A DNA stretch of 5,066 nucleotides, taken from Opitutia bacterium. Its GTDB lineage: Bacteria > Verrucomicrobiota > Verrucomicrobiia > Opitutales > Seribacteraceae. The stretch covers positions 1 through 5,066 of the forward strand of contig JABHOU010000636.1 of assembly GCA_018695085.1 (NCBI GenBank). The letters run 5' to 3'. The translations under genes and the position numbers were made by a program. Shown here piece after piece: positions 1 to 5,066 of the stretch (position 1 is its first letter; the number at the start of each line of letters is the position of its first letter). Below the pieces are notes generated by a model. That model was given only the letters and a program-made list of their open reading frames with translations. It was not told the origin of the DNA and searched no databases.

Positions 1-1
1 A

Positions 2-799
2 GACATCGTCTACGAGAAGGTCGAAGGCATCGCGAAGGTGACGATCAATAGACCTGAAAAACGAAATGCCTTTCGCCCCCGAACAGTGGCCGAAATGTAC
101 GAGGCCTTTCTCGATGCGCGTGAGGACGCCTCAATCGGTGTCGTACTCCTTACAGGAGCAGGTCCTCATACGGACGGGAAGTACGCCTTTTGCTCTGGCG
201 GAGACCAAAGCGTACGTGGAAAGGCCGGGTATTTGGACGACAAAGGCGTGCCCCGCCTGAATGTGCTCGACTTACAAAGACTGATACGATCCATGCCCAA
301 GGTGGTCGTCGCGCTGGTGGCCGGCTACGCAATCGGGGGTGGTCACGTTTTGCACGTAGTCTGTGACCTTACGATCGCTGCCGACAATGCCGTATTCGGG
401 CAGACCGGCCCGAAGGTGGGCAGCTTCGACGGTGGTTTCGGGTCCGGTTATCTGGCCCGCATCGTGGGACAGAAGAAAGCTCGTGAGATTTGGTATCTTT
501 GCCGGCAATATGATGCTTCGGAAGCTCTCGACATGGGATTGGTGAACAAAGTCGTGCCTATAGACGAGCTTGAAACCGAAGGCGTTGTTTGGGCAAATGA
601 GATCTTGTCCAAAAGTCCACTGGCCATTCGGTGCCTGAAGTCGGCTTTCAACGCTGATTGCGACGGACAGGCAGGCATACAGGAACTGGCGGGCAATGCA
701 ACCATGCTATATTACCTCACCGAGGAAGGGGCGGAAGGGAAGCAAGCATTTCTCGATAAACGTGAACCGAACTTCCGCAAGTACCCTTGGCTACCGTGA
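2..799 (+). CDS. menB: 1,4-dihydroxy-2-naphthoyl-CoA synthase (MenB), 5'-truncated by the window edge
   Basis: This enzyme of the crotonase superfamily closes the second ring of the naphthoquinone, converting o-succinylbenzoyl-CoA to 1,4-dihydroxy-2-naphthoyl-CoA in cytosolic menaquinone synthesis. The frame is open from base 2 (DIVYEKVEGIAKVTINRPEK), the usual MenB N-terminal text, so the GTG at 38 is internal and roughly 20 residues are missing. The 265 visible residues carry the oxyanion-hole segment CSGGDQ (about 64-69), GQTGPKVGSFDGG with the catalytic-type Ser (about 141), CRQYDA, NADCDGQAG, and the C-terminal LYYLTEEG whose second Tyr (about 238) matches the conserved active-site Tyr. 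Gly (about 136) in QTG marks the bicarbonate-using type I MenB; type II enzymes have Asp there. The end (NFRKYPWLP) matches the family end, so the 3' side is complete. It converges on the flagellin remnant 26 bases downstream. No other men gene is visible. Family assignment is very secure. Confidence 0.97.
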   Translation, partial: DIVYEKVEGIAKVTINRPEKRNAFRPRTVAEMYEAFLDAREDASIGVVLLTGAGPHTDGKYAFCSGGDQSVRGKAGYLDDKGVPRLNVLDLQRLIRSMPKVVVALVAGYAIGGGHVLHVVCDLTIAADNAVFGQTGPKVGSFDGGFGSGYLARIVGQKKAREIWYLCRQYDASEALDMGLVNKVVPIDELETEGVVWANEILSKSPLAIRCLKSAFNADCDGQAGIQELAGNATMLYYLTEEGAEGKQAFLDKREPNFRKYPWLP

Positions 800-825
800 T
801 CAGAAAGTTCCGACCTGAGACAGGG

Positions 826-1510
826 TTAGAAAAGCAAGTCGAAAACCTTCTTGGTGTAGAGACGTGATTGTATCAGAGAATGTTCGGTAAAAGAATGCAA
901 AAGCCTGTTCTTGGCTAGGCCAATTGATTCCATTGCCATATCAGTGTCCCTTATACAACTGACCGCATTGAACCCCAAAATGGTTTTCTGCGCCAGATGT
1001 TCCCTGTTTAAAGTAAGGCTAGAGAAATCGGTGGCAACCTTACCCCATCAGGTAGCGGAGGTTGTCTTGCTCCCGCATCGTCATTTCCAATGCATCGGCC
1101 GCGGAGACGGAATCGGTCAAACTCAGTCTGGAAAGACTATTGAAGCCTTTGGTTTGCATTTGGTATTGCAATCCTTCGCTGGTGGTAAACGTTTCAGGTC
1201 CCAAGACTGGTTTTCTTACCAAGTCCATAGAAAGTTTCCAAAGAGCCATGCGGGACACGATGGCATCGACCGTCTGGAAAGAATTCATCTGATACTGTGT
1301 GAGTGCGATGGCATTGTTCAAATTATCTCTGGCAACTCGTTCCGTATTCGTCCGGGAAGCAAGGCCAGCTGAGAAACTTATATTCCCACCGTCGCCATTG
1401 TTTGGGTTCACTCCGGACGACAAACGACGAACGGACTCCAGACTTTTGTGCTCGCGAATACTTTGATGGACTTGGCTTCGACTCGAAGAAACTGTGGATA
1501 TTATGCTCAA
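826..1510 (-). pseudogene. Minimal flagellin without a central domain, broken by a single-base frameshift
   Basis: Read from a TTG at 1510, the first 156 residues form a flagellin N-terminal region (LESVRRLSSG at 24-33, then the long helix to VSRMALWKLSMD) and the beginning of the C-terminal helix (LSRLSLTDSVSAADALE to LRYLMG), followed by TAA at 1040-1042. Dropping one G from the GGGG run at 1043-1046 continues the frame for 71 more residues to TAA at 826-828. These include RDTDMAMESIGLAKNRLLHS and end in KKVFDLLF, the classical flagellin D0 helix. This 71-residue tail matches, without gaps, the 71 residues after the same Met-Gly in the long flagellin next door. The repaired protein would be 227 residues, lacking D2/D3 and much of the second N-terminal D1 helix. 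The TTG start is supported because the distance from start to LSSG equals that in the paralogue (33 residues); no Shine-Dalgarno sequence is visible. It could be a recent pseudogene, a sequencing error or, less likely, recoding. Confidence 0.85.
1040..1048 (-). other. Frameshift site in the short flagellin gene (GGGG run followed by stop)
   Basis: On the minus strand the sequence reads CTG ATG GGG TAA GGT T. The in-frame TAA ends the N-terminal part just after Leu-Met-Gly. Removing one base here gives Leu-Met-Gly-Lys-Val and restores the flagellin C-terminal frame. The neighbouring paralogue reads HQMGVMAGE at the equivalent point, so the break can be placed to within one or two codons. The four-G run is a plausible place for an indel. 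A +1 slip of the glycine tRNA from GGG to GGU is formally possible, but no purine-rich stimulatory sequence lies directly upstream. Confidence 0.75.
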
Positions 1511-1564
1511 GTCATGAAGGGATAAGTGTCGTTTAAAACAAAATGAGAAAAAGGGACAACAAGT
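1511..1564 (-). other. Short spacer between the two tandem flagellin genes
   Basis: This 54-base spacer is pyrimidine-rich on the minus strand, with several T runs but no GC stem before them, so it is not a recognisable intrinsic terminator. Co-transcription of the two flagellins is therefore possible. No Shine-Dalgarno sequence precedes the TTG start at 1510. An ATG at 1515 opens a two-codon reading frame (ATG ACT TGA) whose stop overlaps the TTG. This is probably coincidence. Confidence 0.5.
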
Positions 1565-2932
1565 TCAAAGGATCAGGTCGAGTACTCGTTCAGTGGAAAG
1601 TCTGGAGTGAAGCATTGCCCGTGATGTCGCCGACTCGAGAATTTGATTCTTGGCCATATGGGTGACTTCCCTGGCAAAGTCGACTCCTGTAGTATTCTCC
1701 AAAGCAATTTTCTCGTGGTAAGTCTTGCCATTAAGGACATCCAGACGGGCTTCGAATGCAGCAATCTCTCCTGCCATGACTCCCATCTGATGACGAATGT
1801 TTCCGAGTTCCTCACTCAAACTGTCGAGAGAAGATGCAGCCAGTCTTGCACTCGTTACGGAAAGATGACTGAGATCAGAAAAACCAATCGCATTTAGCTC
1901 CAAAGTGCCTCCTTTCGAGTCAACCAGAACAGACTGATCGGTGAGATTGCTTTTCTCAATCTCGGCATAGTATTCCCATACTGTGGAACTTCCGGCCTGG
2001 CGAGTATAAGGAAAACCGCCCGGAACGTTCTCGGCTTCATTTACAACGAATTTTATTTCAGTGTCACCGTATGGAGATCCAAAGGTTTTGGGGTAGTCGT
2101 CGTTAGTTTTAAATTTGCCGTAATCAAAGTTGTTGATTGTGTACCAATTCAGTTCGCCTTGAGTTGTTTTGGCGGGCAATTCAGTCCCGACATCTTTGTC
2201 GTGCAAGGAAACGCCAGTGTTGCTTGCGTTAACCGTGGAGTTCTGAGTGGTGCTACCAAACTCAATCATGAAGTTGTCGAAACCACCAAACTCTCCGCCC
2301 CCGGGGAGTAAATGAGTTGTGCGATATTCTCCTGAATCAAAAATCATGTTTGATCCGTGATAGACCTTCATGCGGTCCGTTTGCCAAGTTGGGTTCCACC
2401 AAAGATGAATCTTGCCGCGCTTGGCCCCAATATCCACGGTCTGCTCTTGAGTCTCCCAACCACCATCCGAAACTCCTAGAACGGGAAACCGCCCTTCATA
2501 TCGTGCCGCCAAAGGATCGAACAGCTTGGTGCCGAATTGCTTTTCTGACGAAATACTGGAAAGACTTTGCTTAAGAGCGCCGAACTCAATGTTCAGGTTT
2601 TGTCGATCGTTTTCACTGAGGATTGGGTCCGTAGAATGATAAGCTAGTTCCTCCATCCGTGAAAGAATCCTAGCGACAGTCTTCAGTCCATCGGACTGAG
2701 TTTGTACGAAGGACAAAGCATGCTGGATATTGCCTTTGGCAGCCTCCTCGGTTTTCAAGCGAGCTTGCATCCCCGAAGAGAAGCTAAGACCTCCTAGGTC
2801 TGAAACCTGTCCATTAGTTCCTTCGAACTTGTTGCCGGAGGAAAGTATCCTGGACGAATGCAACAACTCTCGTTGGCGAATTCGCGAACGAGCGACATGC
2901 ATTGATGTATCGGCAGTGGAGCCGATGACCAT
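1565..2932 (-). CDS. Flagellin with an atypical beta-rich central domain
   Basis: This is a structural subunit of the flagellar filament, exported by the flagellar type III apparatus. Residues 1-140 are the flagellin N-terminal D0/D1 helices: SSRILSSG (26-33), ILSRMEELAYHSTDP (89-103), then LSENDRQNLNIEFGALKQSL and FGTKLFDP (133-140). Residues about 350-455 are the C-terminal D1/D0 helices, with VDFAREVTHMAKNQILESA (417-435) and the end RVLDLIL. There is no signal peptide, as expected for this export route. The middle (about 150-348) is not ordinary D2/D3. It carries DRMKVYHGSNMIFDSGEY (186-203), IKFVVNEAENVPGG and STVWEYYAEIE (316-326), which resemble a secreted beta-sandwich module. The ATG at 2932 is supported by AGG seven bases upstream (2940-2942) and by start-to-LSSG spacing identical to the short paralogue. 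A FlgL-type junction protein is less likely because FlgL has different N-terminal text. A short flagellin follows after 54 bases. Confidence 0.92.
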   Translation of the reverse strand: MVIGSTADTSMHVARSRIRQRELLHSSRILSSGNKFEGTNGQVSDLGGLSFSSGMQARLKTEEAAKGNIQHALSFVQTQSDGLKTVARILSRMEELAYHSTDPILSENDRQNLNIEFGALKQSLSSISSEKQFGTKLFDPLAARYEGRFPVLGVSDGGWETQEQTVDIGAKRGKIHLWWNPTWQTDRMKVYHGSNMIFDSGEYRTTHLLPGGGEFGGFDNFMIEFGSTTQNSTVNASNTGVSLHDKDVGTELPAKTTQGELNWYTINNFDYGKFKTNDDYPKTFGSPYGDTEIKFVVNEAENVPGGFPYTRQAGSSTVWEYYAEIEKSNLTDQSVLVDSKGGTLELNAIGFSDLSHLSVTSARLAASSLDSLSEELGNIRHQMGVMAGEIAAFEARLDVLNGKTYHEKIALENTTGVDFAREVTHMAKNQILESATSRAMLHSRLSTERVLDLIL

Positions 2933-2997
2933 AATGAAACCTGATAGAGTTGAGTTACCGTGGGCACTATCCTTAGTGAACCGGCAACAGTAAAACT

Positions 2998-3009
2998 CAT
3001 CACATCCTT
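2998..3009 (-). promoter_or_regulatory. Strong Shine-Dalgarno plus ATG in the flagellin leader (possible leader ORF start)
   Basis: On the minus strand AAGG (3009-3006) sits five bases before an ATG (3000-2998), the best ribosome-binding arrangement in this leader. The ATG opens a frame different from the flagellin and runs past the flagellin start to a stop at 2794-2796, giving about 68 residues (MSFTVAGSLRIV...). The peptide resembles nothing I recognise, and its second half only shadows the flagellin coding frame. It may be a leader for translational coupling or plain coincidence. Confidence 0.2.
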
Positions 3010-3029
3010 GCGATTAATTAATGTATCGC
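3010..3029. repeat. Inverted repeat GCGAT...ATCGC enclosing ATTAATTAAT
   Basis: GCGAT (3010-3014) and ATCGC (3025-3029) form a five-base inverted repeat with a ten-base AT-rich interior. The perfect ten-base palindrome ATTAATTAAT (3013-3022) overlaps its left arm. It lies 78 bases upstream of the long flagellin start, a reasonable place for an operator or promoter core. AT-rich palindromes also occur by chance, so function is only inferred. Confidence 0.3.
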
Positions 3030-3065
3030 GTATGAGAAGTTGAATGTCAAGTGATCAAATGAATT

Positions 3066-4145
3066 TTATTTTCCGCGAACAAGCCGTAACAATTTTCGTA
3101 GTTCCTCTTGCAATTCCTTGTTGTACTTGCCGGCCTGTGCGGCGTCTTCTTGGAGAAAAGGAATGCGTGAAACGGCTGAAATCCCGCTGACCCCGGAACC
3201 TAAACCTGCAGCCATACGGATAAGCTTGGTCGCCAAGTCTTTGGCGTCAGGGTGTCTCGGATTAGTTTTTATGATATTTTTCCAGCGTTCGATTGCCACA
3301 ATGTCTTTCTTTACCTTTTCGAGTATGGCGTTGGCTTTCTTGAATGAACTCAGCGACACGGCGCGCCACTCCACCCCGTCGAGGCGGACAGCAACTCGTC
3401 TAACGTTTGCAAAGCGAGTACCTTGAGCCCACCATTCCTTGTGGGACCGGGAAATGTATGTGGCGACCCCCATAACCTGGCCCCCTCTGGTAAGAATGGG
3501 ACCACCGCTGTTCCCCGGGATAAAAGGGCAAGTCACCTCGATCTCCTTGGGTCCTGTTCCCACCATACGACCGGGAAGAGGAGTCAGTACGTTCAATCCA
3601 CCACTATTGCCAAGAGCGTAGCATGGTTCGCCAAGCTTCAACTCGGGAGCCTTCACGAGTCCTCCGACTGCTTCCGACACTGGAAAACGAACGAGGTCGC
3701 GGCCATCGATCGCCATTTCCATCTGATCGCCGACCGCAATGGACTTGCCATCGATTTGTACGGCCTCGATGCGACCGGAACCACGAACCACGTGAGCGTT
3801 AGTCACAAGGTGAACGACGCCAAGATGTTGCAGTAGGAATCCCGTACCTTGGGCACCACTGTCTCCGCGAATAAGCGCCACCGCCTTCAAGGGCGACAAT
3901 TTGGGGTGAATGGGCTGTAACGCTTTGGCTACATATTGCCGGTCGCCTTGGCTGAGGCGAACCATCGGCAAGCGAAAACTTTGACCGTCTCCACGAACAA
4001 TGAGCACTTCGCCACCAAAGGCATCCAACATTCTAGCCTCGATTTGCCTGCCATCCGAACTGGTCCAGATACGCGAGGCAACCGCGCAGAGGGAAGCCGT
4101 ACAAAAGAAAACTACAGATAGAGCAAGGACGGTGATGCTTCGCAT
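3066..4145 (-). CDS. Exported SHD1-domain trypsin-like serine protease
   Basis: A Sec signal peptide (MRSITVLALSVVFFCTASLC, cleavage likely after AVA at residue 23) leads into an SHD1-type domain (about 25-75: RIWTSSDGRQIEARMLD... LPMVRLSQGDRQYV), a module common in Planctomycetota and Verrucomicrobiota. A chymotrypsin-fold protease domain of the HtrA/trypsin-2 type follows (about 88-262): GTGFLL, TNAHVV with His118, RDLVRFPV with Asp150, and PGNSGGPIL with Ser213, so the triad looks complete. LGNSGGL at 178-184 occupies the place of the LGNPGG-like segment in HtrA relatives. There is no PDZ domain; instead a helical, lysine-rich C-terminal extension (about 268-359) ends in ELQEELRKLLRLVRGK. 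I chose the ATG at 4145 because it gives a compact signal peptide. A TTG at 4181 would add 12 residues (PRKRSQHW...) and cannot be excluded; neither start has a clear Shine-Dalgarno. The probable site is periplasm or cell envelope; the substrate is unknown. Confidence 0.88.
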   Translation of the reverse strand: MRSITVLALSVVFFCTASLCAVASRIWTSSDGRQIEARMLDAFGGEVLIVRGDGQSFRLPMVRLSQGDRQYVAKALQPIHPKLSPLKAVALIRGDSGAQGTGFLLQHLGVVHLVTNAHVVRGSGRIEAVQIDGKSIAVGDQMEMAIDGRDLVRFPVSEAVGGLVKAPELKLGEPCYALGNSGGLNVLTPLPGRMVGTGPKEIEVTCPFIPGNSGGPILTRGGQVMGVATYISRSHKEWWAQGTRFANVRRVAVRLDGVEWRAVSLSSFKKANAILEKVKKDIVAIERWKNIIKTNPRHPDAKDLATKLIRMAAGLGSGVSGISAVSRIPFLQEDAAQAGKYNKELQEELRKLLRLVRGK

Positions 4146-4297
4146 GCATGAAAGCCAATGTTGCGAACGTTTCCGAGGCAAACTAAATTAATCGTTGTGT
4201 GGGAATCAAGGCAATGGGTTTAGTATTGCCCCCACGGTGCTGTGGGAATTGATTGATATGTGATTTTGAATTATTTTAGAAGAAGACTGCAAGCGGT
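4146..4297. promoter_or_regulatory. Divergent intergenic region with two hairpins and a 9-base direct repeat
   Basis: This region must hold the promoters of the divergent protease and GYF_2 genes. Visible structure: hairpin GGCAAT (4210-4215) / ATTGCC (4225-4230) with a nine-base loop; immediately next, hairpin CCCAC (4231-4235) / GTGGG (4242-4246) with a six-base loop; and a direct repeat TGTGGGAAT at 4198-4206 and 4241-4249, start points 43 bases apart. The second repeat copy overlaps the right arm of the second hairpin. Neither hairpin is followed by a T run in a terminator arrangement, so an operator or leader structure fits better than termination. If the TTG at 4181 is the true protease start, part of this region is coding. 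Confidence 0.4.
4249..4277 (+). promoter_or_regulatory. Candidate sigma-70-type promoter for the GYF_2 gene
   Basis: TTGATT (4249-4254) and TATTTT (4272-4277) are separated by exactly 17 bases, each matching four of six consensus positions. The -10-like element lies 20 bases before the ATG, which would give a very short leader. The whole stretch is AT-rich, so chance matches are easy; an overlapping TTGATA at 4253 is an alternative -35 with a poorer partner. Confidence 0.3.
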
Positions 4298-5066
4298 ATG
4301 CAAATCTATCTACATTTGAACGGCGAACAAACGGGACCTCTCACCTTGCCGAGAGTAAGCTCAAAACTGGTTTCAGGGGAAGTGCCGCCAGACACTCTGG
4401 CATGGCGAGAAGGTCTCGACAATTGGTACCCGCTCTCTCATGAGACTTGGGCTGAGGTCGGCATAGTCGTAAGCGTAGCTCCCACTCCCGCCCCGCAACC
4501 GGTAGCCGTCGAAACGGAAACGGTTGCACCTGCCGAAGAAGATCATTCCCCGGCTGGCGTAGGTGAACACGAACCCCTCGAGGCCAGCCCGGAAGGACAG
4601 GCGGAGGTCGAAGCCGTTCCCGAAGAAGTAGGAAAAGCTTTTTCGGAGTATGCGGAGGAAGATTTCAAGCCTCCATCCTTTGAGGAAATGGATCAAGAGA
4701 TGTCGAGCCTTCGGACAGATAGGGAATCGTTTCCCGGCCTTATAGGCGAACGGGCATTCGATTCAGGTATCGAAGACGAGGAAATCGAAGACGCCAAAGC
4801 CGAGGTGGCGAAAGCTCGCCAATCAGGCGACCAAACAGCTATTCAACAAGCGCACAGGCAGCTAGGGCAAGTAGTGCTTTCTACGGGCATTCACGACGAT
4901 TCCCTTGTAGAGTTGCGGGAACGGGAACAAGAACTCGCCGACCGAATGCTCAACCTTCAGATGCAAGCCCGTCGAATGGGAGGTGGGGCAAGGGTAAAGA
5001 AAAACAAGCCTTGGATGAAGTGGGTTGTTGTCTTTTTGGCCTTTGCCCTAATTGGCGGAACCATTG
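4298..5066 (+). CDS. GYF_2 (DUF4339) domain membrane protein, 3'-truncated by the window edge
   Basis: The frame is open from the ATG at 4298 to the window end (256 residues, no stop). Residues 2-48 are a GYF_2 domain: IYLHLNGEQTGPLTLPRVSS, then GEVPPDTLAWREGLDNWYPL with the conserved GP and W-W pattern. In bacteria this domain is usually an adaptor at the N-terminus of membrane proteins and is thought to bind proline-rich peptides. Residues about 60-135 are an acidic Pro/Glu/Ala/Val-rich linker, probably disordered. Residues about 159-228 are highly charged and heptad-like (EDEEIEDAKAEVAKARQSGD; ELREREQELADRMLNLQMQ), suggesting a coiled coil. A basic patch RVKKNKPWMK (232-241) precedes the hydrophobic WVVVFLAFALIGGTI at the edge, the start of a membrane helix. 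The basic flank implies a cytoplasmic N-terminal half. No strong Shine-Dalgarno is seen (AGAAGAAG lies 11 bases upstream). The role is unknown and the C-terminal domain lies outside the window. Confidence 0.85.
   Translation, partial: MQIYLHLNGEQTGPLTLPRVSSKLVSGEVPPDTLAWREGLDNWYPLSHETWAEVGIVVSVAPTPAPQPVAVETETVAPAEEDHSPAGVGEHEPLEASPEGQAEVEAVPEEVGKAFSEYAEEDFKPPSFEEMDQEMSSLRTDRESFPGLIGERAFDSGIEDEEIEDAKAEVAKARQSGDQTAIQQAHRQLGQVVLSTGIHDDSLVELREREQELADRMLNLQMQARRMGGGARVKKNKPWMKWVVVFLAFALIGGTI

Larger units (their letters stand above)
2933..3065 (-). promoter_or_regulatory. Intergenic region upstream of the long flagellin, probable promoter/5' leader
   Basis: This 133-base gap separates the protease stop from the flagellin start on the same strand. 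Its protease-proximal half is AT-rich and holds the palindrome at 3010-3029. I found no good match to the sigma-28 flagellar consensus (TAAA, then GCCGATAA) and no clear sigma-54 element (GG then GC at the required spacing). The flagellin promoter is therefore unidentified, though a promoter in this gap is likely from the gene layout. Confidence 0.35.

Noticed and set aside
38..40. GTG as the start codon of menB
   Set aside because: The frame continues upstream to the window edge with typical MenB residues (DIVYEKVEGIAK), so the gene is truncated by the window, not started here.
800..825. Bidirectional terminator between menB and the short flagellin
   Set aside because: Only a four-base stem (CCTG AGA CAGG, 814-824) is present with no T run, too weak to call a terminator.
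911..1372. Plus-strand open frame of 153 codons opposite the short flagellin
   Set aside because: It is antisense to a clear flagellin reading frame, its translation has no recognisable features, and the opposite strand explains the conservation.
1507..1515. Two-codon ORF (ATG ACT TGA) overlapping the TTG start of the short flagellin
   Set aside because: Minimal overlaps of this kind occur by chance and no ribosome-binding site precedes the ATG.
2317..2574. Plus-strand open frame inside the long flagellin
   Set aside because: Antisense shadow without domain features or a supported start.
1565..2932. Annotation of the long protein as hook-associated protein FlgL
   Set aside because: The N-terminal LSSG and RMEELA motifs and the C-terminal VDFAREVTHMAKNQIL fit filament flagellin better, and the tandem paralogue supports a flagellin cluster.
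3423..3836. Plus-strand open frame of 137 codons opposite the protease
   Set aside because: It is a shadow of the protease domain; the protein encoded on the minus strand has a full catalytic triad, while this translation resembles nothing.
4373..4696. Minus-strand open frame of 107 codons opposite the GYF_2 gene
   Set aside because: It lies entirely antisense to the GYF_2 domain and acidic linker; the Phe/Arg-rich translation is what antisense of Glu/Ala/Pro codons gives.

Overview
The window looks like ordinary chromosome from a motile, menaquinone-using bacterium of the PVC group, most plausibly a Verrucomicrobiota member (Opitutae-like). This placement is inferred from family content: an SHD1 (SLA1-homology) domain fused to a secreted serine protease, an N-terminal GYF_2 (DUF4339) domain protein, and divergent flagellins. 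No rRNA or other phylogenetic marker is present, so Planctomycetota or a related phylum is not excluded. I see no tRNA, CRISPR array, insertion sequence or convincing intrinsic terminator.

Layout, left to right. (1) Bases 2-799, plus strand: the 3' part of menB (1,4-dihydroxy-2-naphthoyl-CoA synthase, menaquinone synthesis), cut at the left edge. (2) Bases 826-1510, minus strand: a very short flagellin whose reading frame is broken by one extra base in a run of four G. Removing that base joins a 156-residue N-terminal part to a 71-residue C-terminal part that aligns without gaps to the neighbouring flagellin. (3) Bases 1565-2932, minus strand: an intact 455-residue flagellin with normal terminal helices and an unusual beta-rich central region. 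(4) Bases 3066-4145, minus strand: an exported SHD1 plus trypsin-like serine protease. (5) A divergent intergenic region (4146-4297) with two small hairpins, a 9-base direct repeat and a possible promoter. (6) Bases 4298 to the right edge, plus strand: a GYF_2 protein with an acidic linker, a coiled coil and the start of a membrane segment, cut at the window end.

The two flagellin genes lie in tandem on the minus strand, 54 bases apart, with the long one upstream. The short one runs convergently into menB with only 26 bases between the stop codons. The protease is upstream of the flagellins on the same strand, but a 133-base gap with its own palindrome suggests separate transcription. The GYF_2 gene diverges from the protease. 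The most notable items are the frameshifted minimal flagellin, which is easy to miss because its C-terminal part lies in another frame with no start codon, and the foreign-looking beta-sandwich region within the long flagellin. I found no convincing evidence of an entirely new system.
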